Shown: one piece after another, positions 1-9,279 of the stretch
How positions within the stretch are numbered: position 1 is the first letter of the stretch
Layout of the letters: each line of letters opens with the position of its first letter
Assembly: GCA_913009315.1 (NCBI GenBank)
Contig: CAJVZA010000014.1
Coordinates: forward strand, 1 to 33,358
Source of the DNA: an uncultured Hippea sp.
GTDB lineage: Bacteria > Campylobacterota_A > Desulfurellia > JAADFJ01
Length of the DNA: 33,358 nt
Direction of reading: 5' to 3'
Notes under the pieces: model-generated
Databases searched by the model: none
What the model saw: the letters and a program-made list of their open reading frames with translations, nothing else
Told to the model about the DNA's origin: nothing
Made by a program: the position numbers and the translations under genes

Positions 1-67
1 TCTCTCTGTCATCGTAAGCATTTTCCCCCTCCGTCATTGCGAGCGAAGCGAAGCAATCTCAGTTTCT

Positions 68-343
68 TCAGTGTATCACAGGCATCCTGCCTGTGTTCTC
101 TTTTCTTATGTTCCGCATTTGAGAAAAGATGTCAAGAAAATCTTCTGATGAAGCGTATAAAAAATTAAGGGTAACTCTGATGGCCGGATGCTTCCATAGA
201 AGATAACTCGGGAGCAAGATAAAGTGATCTGTTTTTCGAAGGCTTAGCGGTATATATCTGTCTTCTATAGATCCGCATAGAACTTTTAGAGATACCGACA
301 ATGCTGCCTCTATCAGTTTCTCACGACATAAACAATCAGCCAT
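68..343 (-). CDS. Hypothetical 91-aa open frame, doubtful
   Basis: The frame starts at an ATG with no Shine-Dalgarno sequence. Its last residues (GRMPVIH) are simply the translation of the dispersed hairpin at 77-95, which suggests decayed or non-coding sequence. The central part contains a stretch ending in PSYLLWKHPAIR that faintly recalls the C-terminal end of LysR-type regulators, but I would not assign it. It lies divergently from rpiB. Confidence 0.2.
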   Translation of the reverse strand: MADCLCREKLIEAALSVSLKVLCGSIEDRYIPLSLRKTDHFILLPSYLLWKHPAIRVTLNFLYASSEDFLDIFSQMRNIRKENTGRMPVIH

Positions 344-388
344 ATTGAAATTATACTCTCAAAATGCTATAGTTCCAAAAGCAATTGA

Positions 389-443
389 TAACTCACTTTA
401 CACACTTAATGCCGAGTAGTTATTGATGCGTAAAGTGAGTTAG
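389..443. promoter_or_regulatory. 13-bp inverted repeat just before rpiB
   Basis: TAACTCACTTTAC (389-401) and GTAAAGTGAGTTA (431-443) are perfect reverse complements separated by 29 bases. The right arm ends 13 bases before the rpiB start codon. It could be an operator, a leader hairpin or a remnant of a mobile element. There is no T-run, so it is not a simple terminator. Confidence 0.5.
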
Positions 444-456
444 CAGGGGATAAATT

Positions 457-903
457 ATGAATAAAAAAAGAGTGGTTATAGGTTCCGATCATGCAGGATT
501 TGAGATGAAAGAACAGATAAAAAAATATCTGAAGCAAAATGGATACGATGTGCTTGACGAGGGAACCGATTCAACCGATTCGGTTGATTATCCTGATTTT
601 GCAGCTAAAACTGTAACAGAATGCCTGAAAAGCGGAGCCGCGGGAATTGTGATATGCGGAACAGGCATTGGTGCATCAATAAGCGCAAACAAGATTAAGG
701 GAGCAAGAGCGGCACTTTGCCATGATGCTTATACGGCAATTTATTCAAGACGGCATAACGACGCAAATATCCTTGCATTGGGCGGCAGAGTTACCGGAGT
801 TGATGTAGGAATTCAGATAGTCGATCTGTTTTTGAGCACAAAATTCGATGGCGGAAGACACCGGCTGAGGATTGATAAAATATCGAAATTGGAGGAAGAA
901 TGA
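457..903 (+). CDS. rpiB: Ribose-5-phosphate isomerase B
   Basis: Interconverts ribose 5-phosphate and ribulose 5-phosphate in the non-oxidative pentose phosphate pathway (cytosol). The 148-residue length is normal for the LacAB_rpiB family. The N-terminus has the [10 protein letters not shown] phosphate-binding segment (residues 9-18). The catalytic cysteine lies in ICGTGIG (C67), and H100 follows in the YSRRHNDAN segment. The start is preceded by a GGGG stretch at 447-450. Its TGA stop overlaps the glyA ATG (ATGA, 900-903), so the two are translationally coupled. The rpiB-glyA neighbourhood is known from several diderm lineages. Confidence 0.97.
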   Translation: MNKKRVVIGSDHAGFEMKEQIKKYLKQNGYDVLDEGTDSTDSVDYPDFAAKTVTECLKSGAAGIVICGTGIGASISANKIKGARAALCHDAYTAIYSRRHNDANILALGGRVTGVDVGIQIVDLFLSTKFDGGRHRLRIDKISKLEEE

Positions 904-2162
904 AAAAAATTGTATTAGATGAGCTTGCCCGGGTTGATAATGAGATATTCAGCGCGATAAAAGCTGAGCGGGACAGGCAAACCTACAGCATTGAACTTAT
1001 AGCTTCGGAGAATTTTGTATCATCGGCTGTAATGCAGGCCGCAGGCTCGGTAATGACGAATAAATATGCCGAAGGATATCCCGATCATCGTTATTACGGC
1101 GGATGCGAAAATATGGATATCGTGGAAAATCTTGCACGTGACAGAGCATGCAGACTTTTTAATGCAGATCATGCAAACGTTCAGCCTCACTCAGGCAGTC
1201 AGGCAAATATGGGTGTTTATATGGCCGCACTTGAGCCGTTTGATCGTATTCTGGGAATGGACCTAACCAACGGCGGACATCTTACGCACGGATCAAAGGT
1301 TAATTTTTCGGGTAAACTTTATCTGTCTGCCGGATATGGAGTGGATCCTGCCACGGGAAGAATAGATTATGATGAACTTCTCCAGATTTCCAAAGAATTT
1401 AAACCGCGTCTTATTGTGTGCGGAGCAAGTGCATATCCGAGAGTTATTGATTTTGAAAAATTCAGAGATATCGCCGATGAGGTCGGAGCATATCTTATGG
1501 CAGATATTGCCCATATTGCGGGACTTGTTATTACCGGCCTGCATCCAAGCCCATTTCCATCGTGCGATTTTGTAACTACGACAACGCATAAAACATTGAG
1601 AGGTCCTCGAGGCGGAATGATTCTCTGCAAAGAACCGTTCGCCAAAAAGATAGATAAGATCATTTTTCCTGGCATTCAGGGCGGCCCGCTGATGCATATA
1701 ATTGCGGCAAAAGCAGTCAGCTTCAAGGAAGCGGAAACAGATTCATTCAAAGATTATCAGGCTCAGATCGTTAAAAATGCCAAAGCTTTAGCGAAAGTTC
1801 TTATGAACAGGGGAATTGACCTGGTAAGCGGAGGCACCGATAATCATCTTATTCTTGTAGATTTGACAAAAACCGGTATGACAGGAAAAGAAGCCGAAGA
1901 AGCGTTGGGCAAATCAGGTATAACCGTAAACAAAAATACGGTACCCGGCGAAAGAAGATCTCCCTTTGTGGCGTCCGGAATAAGAATCGGAACTCCCGCA
2001 GTTACAACAAGAAAAATGAAAGAGGAGGAGATGAATATTATCGGCAATCAGATTGCCGATGTTTTGTCAAATCCTGACGAATCAACTATAAAAAGAGTTT
2101 CAGAAGAGGTAAAAGAGCTCTGCAGCCGCTTTATCTTTTATCCTGAGATAGTCTCACAATAG
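900..2162 (+). CDS. glyA: Serine hydroxymethyltransferase
   Basis: PLP enzyme that interconverts serine plus tetrahydrofolate with glycine plus 5,10-methylene-THF, the main cellular source of one-carbon units. The 420-residue length matches bacterial SHMT. It shows the [10 protein letters not shown] segment near the N-terminus, the YYGGCE motif, and the PLP-lysine motif [14 protein letters not shown] with the Schiff-base lysine at about K231. The start overlaps the rpiB stop by 4 bases and has a GGAGGA ribosome binding site at 891-896, inside the end of rpiB. Confidence 0.98.
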   Translation: MKKIVLDELARVDNEIFSAIKAERDRQTYSIELIASENFVSSAVMQAAGSVMTNKYAEGYPDHRYYGGCENMDIVENLARDRACRLFNADHANVQPHSGSQANMGVYMAALEPFDRILGMDLTNGGHLTHGSKVNFSGKLYLSAGYGVDPATGRIDYDELLQISKEFKPRLIVCGASAYPRVIDFEKFRDIADEVGAYLMADIAHIAGLVITGLHPSPFPSCDFVTTTTHKTLRGPRGGMILCKEPFAKKIDKIIFPGIQGGPLMHIIAAKAVSFKEAETDSFKDYQAQIVKNAKALAKVLMNRGIDLVSGGTDNHLILVDLTKTGMTGKEAEEALGKSGITVNKNTVPGERRSPFVASGIRIGTPAVTTRKMKEEEMNIIGNQIADVLSNPDESTIKRVSEEVKELCSRFIFYPEIVSQ

Positions 2163-2186
2163 AAAGTTATAATACATAAGGATATT

Positions 2187-2326
2187 CTATTAATCCATGA
2201 GCTATCATCCTGAGGCCGTAATTAGCATTCTCTGCATCGCAGATCTTTGCAATAACCCTGCTTCCGGCTGCACTTGCGTCCTACCGGAGAATTCGGACTC
2301 TCAATTTGAAACGCAGGGAATTAATA
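2187..2326 (+). repeat. Copy A of a ~140-bp inverted-repeat-bounded element
   Basis: The glyA-amt gap begins and ends with variants of CTATTAAT / ATTAATA. It shares several blocks in the same order with 20506-20667: an early ATCATC.TGAG, a central TTGCAATA-like block, then TTGCGTC and CTCAATTTGAAACGC near the right end. This is a diverged copy of a small non-autonomous element; no coding frame fills it. Confidence 0.5.
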
Positions 2327-2357
2327 TTTATAGACACATCAAAAACCGGAGGGAATT

Positions 2358-3551
2358 ATGGTTGTGAAATCCGACGATCTTTTTGTGCTTATTTCTGCGG
2401 CATTTGTAATGCTTATGACTCCCGGAGTCGCGATCTTTTACGGAGGCATGGTCTCAAGCAAAAATGTGCTCTCTTTACTTGGGCAATCCTTAGGAATTCT
2501 CGGGATAATATCGCTGCAGTGGTTCTTTTTCGGCTATACGCTGGCTTTTGGACCCGATATAGGCGGTGTTATAGGAAGTCTGAAGTATCTGTTTTTGTCC
2601 GGAATTTCAGGCAGCTCACAGATAGGCTCAATTCATCAAATGACCTTCGTTATTTTTCAAATGATGTTTGCTGTTATAACCCCGGCATTAATCATAGGCG
2701 CATTTGTCGAAAGGGTAAAATTTTTGCCCACTATGCTGTTTTGCCTGCTCTGGAGCAGCTTTGTTTATGATCCGGTCGCACATTGGGTATGGGGAGGCGG
2801 ATGGATTCAGAAACTCGGCGGTTTGGATTTTGCCGGAGGAGCCGTTATTCACATCAATGCGGGCGTTGCGGCTTTGGTTGGAGCTCTTTATATAGGCAGA
2901 AGAGACGGATTCAACAAACGGGCATTCACATTCCATAACATACCGTTTGTAGTATTGGGTGCCGCTATGCTCTGGTTCGGATGGTTTGGATTTAATGCAG
3001 GTTCGGCTTTGTCGCTCTCTTTTCAGGCTTTATCGGCATTTATAAATACGCATCTTGCTGCCAGCAGTGCACTTGTCGCGTGGGGAACAGCCGAGTATAT
3101 CGGAAGAGGGAAACCCACTGTGCTTGGTATGGCATCAGGTGCAGTTGCCGGACTTGCCGCAATCACGCCGGCAAGCGGTTATGTTAGTCCGCTTGGAGCT
3201 ATTTTTATAGGAGCTGCCGCCGGATTTTTGTGCTATCATGCAACGATCCTGAGGAATAAAATCGGGTACGATGATTCACTTGATGTATTTTCCGTCCATG
3301 GCATAGGAAGCATAACAGGAATGCTTGCACTCGGTTTTTTGGCAGTTCAACATGTAGGGGGCGTCTCAGGCAGCATACATCAAGTTTTACTTCAATTGAT
3401 AACAATTGTTGCAGTAGCACTTTACAGCGGAGCAATTAGCTTTATACTTTACTTTCTTGTAGATAAGCTTGTCGGGTTCAGGGTTGAACCTGATGAGGAA
3501 AAACAGGGAATTGATATTGTCGAGCATGGAGAACGAGCCTATGATATGTAG
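2358..3551 (+). CDS. amt: Ammonium transporter, Amt family
   Basis: Inner-membrane channel of about 11 helices that takes up ammonium. The 397 residues carry the Amt signature DFAGGAVIHINAG (157-169) with the key aspartate D157. The twin pore histidines are H165 and H314 (FSVHGIGS). The C-terminal tail EEKQGIDIVEHGERAY is the typical Amt/GlnK interaction tail. The ATG at 2358 follows a clear GGAGGG (2348-2353). No glnK (PII) gene is adjacent, unlike the usual glnK-amt pair, so its PII partner must be elsewhere if it exists. Confidence 0.96.
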   Translation: MVVKSDDLFVLISAAFVMLMTPGVAIFYGGMVSSKNVLSLLGQSLGILGIISLQWFFFGYTLAFGPDIGGVIGSLKYLFLSGISGSSQIGSIHQMTFVIFQMMFAVITPALIIGAFVERVKFLPTMLFCLLWSSFVYDPVAHWVWGGGWIQKLGGLDFAGGAVIHINAGVAALVGALYIGRRDGFNKRAFTFHNIPFVVLGAAMLWFGWFGFNAGSALSLSFQALSAFINTHLAASSALVAWGTAEYIGRGKPTVLGMASGAVAGLAAITPASGYVSPLGAIFIGAAAGFLCYHATILRNKIGYDDSLDVFSVHGIGSITGMLALGFLAVQHVGGVSGSIHQVLLQLITIVAVALYSGAISFILYFLVDKLVGFRVEPDEEKQGIDIVEHGERAYDM

Positions 3552-3610
3552 CGTGCGTCGTATTTCCGTCTTGATGATTACAAAATATATGGATAATAAA
3601 GGAGATTATA

Positions 3611-3745
3611 ATGAAGAGAACATTTCAACCTCATAAGAAGAGAAGATTCAGGGTTCATGGTTTTAGAAAACGAATGAGCACCAAAAATGGAAGACGTATA
3701 ATATCGAGAAGAAGAAGAAAGGGGAGAGCTCGGCTATCTGTTTAG
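3611..3745 (+). CDS. rpmH: 50S ribosomal protein L34
   Basis: A 44-residue, very basic protein ([20 protein letters not shown] and on to the [12 protein letters not shown] end) matching L34 over its full length, including the KRTFQP start and the HGFRKRM centre. A GGAG (3601-3604) precedes the ATG. It is followed directly by rnpA, the near-universal rpmH-rnpA pair. It may be co-transcribed with rnpA, yidD and yidC. Confidence 0.97.
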   Translation: MKRTFQPHKKRRFRVHGFRKRMSTKNGRRIISRRRRKGRARLSV

Positions 3746-4098
3746 ACTATAAATTTCCCAAGAAAAGACATATCAGAAAATCTTCAGAATATAAGACCGT
3801 TTTTGACACAGGTAAAAAGTATGTTTCCGGAAGTTTTGTTATGTATATAAAAGAAAAAGAGAGTCCGCCCAGCAGGTTTGGAGTTATTGCAAGCAGAAAG
3901 GTTGGCGGCAGTGTCAAGCGAAACAGATTAAAAAGGCAGGCACGGGAAATCTTTAGAAAATTGATCTCCGAGAGGGAATGTCTGGATATTGTGTTTGTTT
4001 CCAGAAAAAGCATGCTGTATTCCGATTACAAAAAGATTGAAAAAGAGTTTAATAATATTATTGCTGCTTATTATAAAAAGCAAAGGAGAGTAATTTAA
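3736..4098 (+). CDS. rnpA: Ribonuclease P protein component, non-canonical start
   Basis: Protein subunit of RNase P, which matures tRNA 5' ends. The conserved core is plain: [17 protein letters not shown] near the start, [12 protein letters not shown], and the RNR signature [10 protein letters not shown]. The first ATG in frame (3841) would delete the conserved N-terminus. The frame is open from 3667, but between there and 3841 it has no ATG, GTG, TTG or CTG. The best-placed start is ATC at 3736, which puts FPKK at residues 7-10 as usual and follows an AGGGGAG (3720-3726) by 9 bases; it overlaps the last codons of rpmH. The exact start remains uncertain. Confidence 0.85.
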   Translation: MCLDYKFPKKRHIRKSSEYKTVFDTGKKYVSGSFVMYIKEKESPPSRFGVIASRKVGGSVKRNRLKRQAREIFRKLISERECLDIVFVSRKSMLYSDYKKIEKEFNNIIAAYYKKQRRVI

Positions 4099-4102
4099 CA
4101 AG

Positions 4103-4351
4103 ATGATAAAAAGAGTTATGATTGGTGCAGTTAAGCTGTATCAATGGCTGATATCACCGATATTAGGTCATAATTGCAGATTTTATCCAAGTTGTTCCAA
4201 ATATGCTATTGGCGCTATAAAAAATTTTGGACCCATAGAAGGACTTTTGATGGCTATATGGCGATTATTGCGATGCGGTCCCTGGAGTAACGGCGGATAT
4301 GATCCTCCGGTAAAGTCACCATTCAGGCGATATGGAGGAGAACATGGATAA
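4103..4351 (+). CDS. yidD: Membrane protein insertion efficiency factor YidD
   Basis: Small amphipathic inner-membrane-associated protein that aids YidC-dependent insertion. The 82 residues show the family pattern: ISPILGHNCRFYPSCSKYA with cysteines at 25 and 31, then RLLRCGPWSNGGYDPP. An AAGGAGAG lies at 4083-4090, a rather long 12-base spacing. The 3' end overlaps the likely yidC start by 8 bases, in keeping with coupling to yidC. Confidence 0.95.
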   Translation: MIKRVMIGAVKLYQWLISPILGHNCRFYPSCSKYAIGAIKNFGPIEGLLMAIWRLLRCGPWSNGGYDPPVKSPFRRYGGEHG

Positions 4352-5915
4352 ACGTTTAATCATTGCAATTACGCTTTCTTTTGCTGTTCTCGCTGCATCG
4401 CAGTTCTTTTTTGCTCCAAAACAGAGCAGCAATGTAAATACAACAAAAGTAACGGCACAAACAACAGAAACCACAGCGAATTCCAAAAAAAAGATTCCGG
4501 TAAATATTAGCGGGACATTAAGTAAAGTTTCCGACAACACCTCGGTACCTGTAAAAGTAGTCCCTTCTGTAAAATTCAGAAACTCTTTAATGAGCGTTGG
4601 GTTTTATTCCGATGGCACCATAGGAAGCGTGAAACTTTTTAAATACAAGGACAAAAAAGGTATTCCTACCGAGCTCGTTTCCCCTCAGAATAATTTCAGG
4701 CCTTTGCAGATTGTATTTGCCGATAAAAAATTAAACAGCGAGGCCGACAAGGTTAAGTATAAAACTGCCGTTAATGGAGAAACGACACTGAGAGAAGGCA
4801 CAACAACGATTACCTTCACGGCACGTTTTAAAGAGTTTATCTTAAAGAAGATTTTCACATTTCATGCTGACAAATATATATATGATATACATATTGTTTT
4901 TGAGAATTACAGCGGTGATAAACTGTTGAAATCTCCCGTTTGGGGTATAGCCATCGGGCCGCATCTCGGTCATTTAAAGAAAAAGAAATACGGTTTTTTA
5001 GGCGCAGCGGTTTATTCTAACGGTAAACTTAAAGAATATAAAAAAATCAAGAAGGAGATTAATAAAAAAACCAGCGACATAAGCTGGATAGGGCTTGAAA
5101 GTAAATATTTTACAAGTCTGCTTATTCCGGGCAAAGATGCTCTTGGTTTTCAGATGAGTGAAGATGCGCTGAGCTCATCATTCTATACAACGGTGTTGTA
5201 TAGAAGCTCAGATGTAAAAAGCAGAGTATATATGGGACCCAAAGAGTATTTTAGACTTAAACCTTTAGGTCATAATCTTTTTTATATAATAAACTACGGA
5301 ATGCTGGGATTTTTGGCCAGGCCTCTTCTCGTGGTACTCCACTTTTTCTTCAAGTTGTTTGGAAATTATGGTGTTGCGATAATTGTTACAACATTTATTA
5401 TAAGGCTGTTTTTTGCTCCTCTCTCGCATAAAAGCTTTAAGTCGATGAAAAAGATGAAGGATCTCCAGCCGAAAATTAAGGAGCTGCGGCAAAAGTTTAA
5501 AGGTAAACCTGAACAGCTGAACAAAGCTACTATGGAACTTTATAAGCGATATAAGGTAAATCCTATGGGCGGATGCCTTCCAATTGTTCTTCAGATACCG
5601 GTGTTTTTTGCACTTTATAAGGTGCTTTTGAGTTCAATCGAGCTGAGAGGTGCACCGTTTATCTTTTGGATAAAAGATCTGTCTGCGGCTGATCCGTATT
5701 ATATCACGCCGATTTTAATGGGTGCATCGATGTTTTTACAGCAAAAACTTCAGCCTAGCGCAGTCGATCCGCGTCAGGCGAAAATTATGCTTGCACTTCC
5801 GATAGTGTTTACTTTTATGTTTCTTGGTTTTCCTGCCGGATTGGTTATCTATTGGCTGACAAATAATATACTGGCTATTGCTCAGCAGGTTCTGATAGAT
5901 AACAAGAGCAAATAG
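4344..5915 (+). CDS. yidC: Membrane protein insertase YidC
   Basis: Inserts and folds inner-membrane proteins, alone or with SecYEG. I choose the ATG at 4344 (MDKRLIIAI) over the one at 4332, because the GGAGGAG at 4334-4340 is then the ribosome binding site and MDKR is the typical YidC start (523 residues). After TM1 comes a periplasmic P1 domain of roughly 300 residues, found only in diderm bacteria. The conserved 60KD_IMP core follows: GNYGVAIIVTTFIIRLFFAPL, then NPMGGCLPIVLQIPVFFALY and the final helices near LVIYWLTNNILAIAQQ. Operon with rnpA and yidD. Confidence 0.97.
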   Translation: MDKRLIIAITLSFAVLAASQFFFAPKQSSNVNTTKVTAQTTETTANSKKKIPVNISGTLSKVSDNTSVPVKVVPSVKFRNSLMSVGFYSDGTIGSVKLFKYKDKKGIPTELVSPQNNFRPLQIVFADKKLNSEADKVKYKTAVNGETTLREGTTTITFTARFKEFILKKIFTFHADKYIYDIHIVFENYSGDKLLKSPVWGIAIGPHLGHLKKKKYGFLGAAVYSNGKLKEYKKIKKEINKKTSDISWIGLESKYFTSLLIPGKDALGFQMSEDALSSSFYTTVLYRSSDVKSRVYMGPKEYFRLKPLGHNLFYIINYGMLGFLARPLLVVLHFFFKLFGNYGVAIIVTTFIIRLFFAPLSHKSFKSMKKMKDLQPKIKELRQKFKGKPEQLNKATMELYKRYKVNPMGGCLPIVLQIPVFFALYKVLLSSIELRGAPFIFWIKDLSAADPYYITPILMGASMFLQQKLQPSAVDPRQAKIMLALPIVFTFMFLGFPAGLVIYWLTNNILAIAQQVLIDNKSK

Positions 5916-5967
5916 GTATATAATATTTGATCTATGAAAAGAGTGCTGCTGACAATATCATTGGAAT

Positions 5968-7326
5968 TTGAATAGTGACACTATAGCGGCAGTTTCGACT
6001 GCAACAGGTACTGCTGCAATTGCTATCGTAAGAATGAGCGGGCCGGATGCCGTCAAAATTGCAAAGGCGGTTTTTTATCCCTGCAATGATTTCAAGTCGC
6101 ATCGGATCTATTATGGCAAAATAATAGATCCCGCCTCAAGGGAGCCTATAGATGAGGTTATGATTGCGGCTATGCTTTCTCCAAAAAGCTACACCGGAGA
6201 AGATATGGTAGAGATCTATTGTCATGGCGGTATATTTGTAACATCAAAAGTTCTTGAGCTGCTTATGAAAAACGGGGCTTCTGCTGCGGAACCCGGTGAA
6301 TTTACCAAAAGGGCATATCTGAACGGGAAAATAGATCTCCTGCGTGCCGAAGCAGTTAACGAAATCATAAACGCCCGAACAGAAGCAGCTTTAAAAATTG
6401 CACAGAGGCAGCTGAGAGGAAGTATGAGTGACCGGTTTGCCCTGCTCAGAAAGAAGCTGCTGCTCATGTCCGCACAGATTGAGGTTGCTATCGATCATCC
6501 CGATGACGGCTATTTTTCCGATTATGATAAGCTTTGCAGGGAAGCTGCTGCAATAAAAAAAGAACTGCAAAAATTTTATGAAAGCTATGATATCGGATTA
6601 AAGCTTCGCGAAGGATTCAACATAGCCATAGTCGGCAGACCTAATGTAGGAAAATCGACTCTTTTTAATCAGCTTTTGGGTGACGGCAGAGCTATCGTGA
6701 CGGCAATTCCCGGCACAACGAGAGATGCAATTGATGCTCAAATCTCTCTGACCGGAAAAACGGCTAAACTGACAGATACCGCAGGCATCAGAGATAACGC
6801 AGGAGAAATTGAGAAAATAGGAATTGCAAAAAGCTGGAACGAGACAGAGAAAGCAGATCTGATTTTGTGGGTTATAGACAAATCATCCATGTTTGACGAA
6901 AATGACGAGATAATAATGAAAAGATTGGCCGGCAGCGACAAAAAGGTGATAGCAGTTTTAAATAAACAGGATAAACCTTCTGTCTTTGACAAGAGTATAT
7001 TAATGCAATCAATGAAAACCATAGAAATATCGGCAAAGTATTGTGAAAAAATAGAAAATCTGAAGAAAATGATCAGTGCTGAAATTGATATCAGAAAAGA
7101 TATAGACGATTACAATATCATAACAACCATCAGGCAGAAGCAGAAAATTTCAGAAGCGCTAAGCTTGATATCCGAACTGAGTCTGCACATAAAAGAGAGG
7201 TACGGAGATGAAATTATCGGAGCAGATCTTCTGTCGATTGTTTCCGTTCTGGATGAATTTATAGGCAAAATATCCAACGACGAAGTGCTGGAAACCGTGT
7301 TCAGCAATTTTTGTGTAGGAAAATAG
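5968..7326 (+). CDS. mnmE: tRNA modification GTPase MnmE
   Basis: With MnmG it builds the 5-carboxymethylaminomethyl (or aminomethyl) group on U34 of certain tRNAs. The start is TTG at 5968, the only usable start after the in-frame stop at 5950; no good Shine-Dalgarno is seen. Residues 1-120 are the formyl-THF-binding domain (NSDTIAAVSTATG, ending EFTKRAYLNGKIDL). The G domain carries GRPNVGKS (223-230), DTAG (270-273) and NKQD (332-335). The C-terminal CVGK (449-452) is the catalytic cysteine motif. The 452 residues match the family length. The mnmG ATG follows the stop with no gap. Confidence 0.97.
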   Translation: MNSDTIAAVSTATGTAAIAIVRMSGPDAVKIAKAVFYPCNDFKSHRIYYGKIIDPASREPIDEVMIAAMLSPKSYTGEDMVEIYCHGGIFVTSKVLELLMKNGASAAEPGEFTKRAYLNGKIDLLRAEAVNEIINARTEAALKIAQRQLRGSMSDRFALLRKKLLLMSAQIEVAIDHPDDGYFSDYDKLCREAAAIKKELQKFYESYDIGLKLREGFNIAIVGRPNVGKSTLFNQLLGDGRAIVTAIPGTTRDAIDAQISLTGKTAKLTDTAGIRDNAGEIEKIGIAKSWNETEKADLILWVIDKSSMFDENDEIIMKRLAGSDKKVIAVLNKQDKPSVFDKSILMQSMKTIEISAKYCEKIENLKKMISAEIDIRKDIDDYNIITTIRQKQKISEALSLISELSLHIKERYGDEIIGADLLSIVSVLDEFIGKISNDEVLETVFSNFCVGK

Positions 7327-9234
7327 ATGTTCCACGTAGAACAGTTGTCCGATTATAGATACAGAAAAAGCTTCGATGTAGTAGTAGTGGGAGCGGGCCA
7401 TGCAGGCTGCGAGGCCGCCCTTATCTCCGCAAAAATGGGCTGCAGCACACTGCTTTTGACAATAGCTTTTGACAAAATTGCCCAGATGTCATGCAATCCG
7501 GCTATAGGAGGACCCGCAAAGGGACACCTTGTAAAAGAACTGGATATTCTGGGCGGACAGATGGCTGAAAACATTGATAACACCGGACTTCAGTTTAAGA
7601 TATTGAACAAAAGCAAAGGATCAGCCGTTTGGTCAAGCAGGGCGCAAGCCGATATGTCCGCTTATAGACTCAGAATGAAAAAAATCATAGAAAATCAGGA
7701 AAATCTTCTTGCCAGGCAAGAAATGGTTGATGAGTTAATAGTAGAAGATGACCATATCTATGGAGTAGTAACCAATATAGGAAATTTTTATCAATCAAAA
7801 GCAGTTGTACTGACTCCGGGCACCTTCATGAAAGGGAGAATCTGGATCGGTATGAACCAATACTCAGCAGGAAGAGCGTGGGAACCTCCATCTGAAAAAC
7901 TGTCCGACAGTTTGAGAAAAATCGGTTTTACGGTAGGAAGACTAAAAACAGGCACAACTCCCAGGCTGGACAGCAGGACAATAGACTTTTCAAAACTTGA
8001 AGCTGACTGGGGAGACGATCCCCCTGCCCCGTTCTCCTTTAGAACGAAAAGAATAGAGCGGCCGTTGAGACCTTGTTTTATTGCACATACAAACAAAAAG
8101 GTTCATGATGTTATAAGAGAAAATCTTGACAGGTCGCCTTTATACAGCGGAAGAATTCAAAGTATCGGTCCGAGATATTGTCCATCCATAGAAGATAAAG
8201 TAGTAAAATTTCCCGATAGAAATTCTCATCATGTGTTTCTTGAGCCTCAAACCGCCGAAAGTGTCGAAATCTATCCCGACGGTTTATCGACAAGTCTGCC
8301 TTATGATGTTCAGCTTAAATATCTGAGGGCGATTAACGGGCTTGAGAATGTAGAGATTATAAGACCCGGATACGCTGTTGAGTATGATTTTGTGCCTCCC
8401 GTACAACTTTATCCTACATTTGAAACAAAATTATTTAAAGGACTTTTTCATGCCGGGCAGATCAACGGGACAAGCGGCTACGAAGAAGCGGCTGCTCAGG
8501 GAACATATGCCGGTATAAATGCGGCATGCTTTGTTCAAAAACGAAGCCCGCTGGTATTAAGACGCGATGAGGCTTATATTGGGGTTTTGGTTGATGATCT
8601 TGTCACAAAAGGTACGAGAGAACCATATAGAATGTTTACTTCCAGAGCTGAGTATCGTCTCATTTTGAGAGAGGACAACGCCGATATCAGACTTGCCGGA
8701 AAGGCATTCAATCTGGGTCTCCTATCACAAGAACGTTATAATGAAATTAAAGATAGAGAAAGGCAGATATGCTCACACATCGACATAATAAAAAAAAGTT
8801 ATGTTACACCTTCAAATACTGTTGCCGAATTGCTCAAAAAGCATAATATTGCGGCTATAAACGACAAAACTCTGCTGGATAAGCTTCTGAGAAGACCTCA
8901 GGTTGATGTAGAGCTGTTTAGAGAGCTTTATGATGGGAACTGCAGCAAAGATGATCTGCAGTGCATCTTATACAGAATAAAATATGAGCCGTTTATAAAA
9001 AAAGAGCAGAGAGATATTGAAAAACTTATAAAAAATGAAAAACTAAGAATTCCTCTGAATTTTTCTTATGATAAATGCGAAAGCCTGTCAGTTGAAGTGC
9101 GGGAGAAACTTTCTGAAGTAAAACCTGCGACTCTCGGTCAGGCCTCCAGAATTCCGGGTGTTACTCCTGCAGCAATTTCCGTTTTAATGATATATATGAA
9201 AAAATTTAGACTATCCAAACATACCTTGGAATGA
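7327..9234 (+). CDS. mnmG: tRNA uridine 5-carboxymethylaminomethyl modification enzyme MnmG (GidA)
   Basis: FAD enzyme, partner of MnmE in U34 modification. The Rossmann FAD motif is VVGAGHAGCEAA (from residue 21), followed by the signatures NPAIGGPAKGHLVKELDILGGQM and YRMFTSRAEYRLILREDNAD. The C-terminal part with IPGVTPAAISVLMIYMKK is the MnmE-binding helical domain. The 635-residue length is normal. The first codons read MFHVEQ, the well-known translation of a parS-like sequence; the conserved protein begins near residue 16. It shares an operon with mnmE. Confidence 0.97.
   Translation: MFHVEQLSDYRYRKSFDVVVVGAGHAGCEAALISAKMGCSTLLLTIAFDKIAQMSCNPAIGGPAKGHLVKELDILGGQMAENIDNTGLQFKILNKSKGSAVWSSRAQADMSAYRLRMKKIIENQENLLARQEMVDELIVEDDHIYGVVTNIGNFYQSKAVVLTPGTFMKGRIWIGMNQYSAGRAWEPPSEKLSDSLRKIGFTVGRLKTGTTPRLDSRTIDFSKLEADWGDDPPAPFSFRTKRIERPLRPCFIAHTNKKVHDVIRENLDRSPLYSGRIQSIGPRYCPSIEDKVVKFPDRNSHHVFLEPQTAESVEIYPDGLSTSLPYDVQLKYLRAINGLENVEIIRPGYAVEYDFVPPVQLYPTFETKLFKGLFHAGQINGTSGYEEAAAQGTYAGINAACFVQKRSPLVLRRDEAYIGVLVDDLVTKGTREPYRMFTSRAEYRLILREDNADIRLAGKAFNLGLLSQERYNEIKDRERQICSHIDIIKKSYVTPSNTVAELLKKHNIAAINDKTLLDKLLRRPQVDVELFRELYDGNCSKDDLQCILYRIKYEPFIKKEQRDIEKLIKNEKLRIPLNFSYDKCESLSVEVREKLSEVKPATLGQASRIPGVTPAAISVLMIYMKKFRLSKHTLE
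7328..7343. promoter_or_regulatory. parS-like centromere site
   Basis: TGTTCCACGTAGAACA differs at one base from the palindromic parS form TGTTCCACGTGGAACA bound by ParB. It lies on codons 1-6 of mnmG, the position where parS is found in many genomes of the gidA-parAB region. Known: ParB binds such 16-mers near the origin. Inferred: this site is functional despite one broken symmetric base. No parB is in the window. Confidence 0.6.
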
Positions 9235-9279
9235 TATGTAGCTAAATCGTATCTCAATAGCCGGTAAGACATAACCATG

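Larger units (their letters stand above)
1..456. other. Non-coding lead with dispersed repeats
   Basis: No convincing gene is seen before rpiB. Positions 32-60 hold the widespread dispersed motif GTCATTGCGAGCGAAGCG followed by AAGCAATCTC, which recurs in many environmental genomes. Positions 77-95 form a hairpin: 8-bp arms CACAGGCA and TGCCTGTG around a 3-base loop. A 91-codon open frame on the - strand (343 to 68) reads through this hairpin. It has no ribosome binding site and no family I recognise, so I give it only a low-confidence entry of its own. Confidence 0.6.

Noticed and set aside
3571-3599. TTGATG-17-TAATAA as a promoter for rpmH
   Set aside because: The -10 box would abut the ribosome binding site, leaving almost no leader before the ATG at 3611.
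3841-3843. ATG as the rnpA start
   Set aside because: It would delete about 35 conserved N-terminal residues of RnpA.
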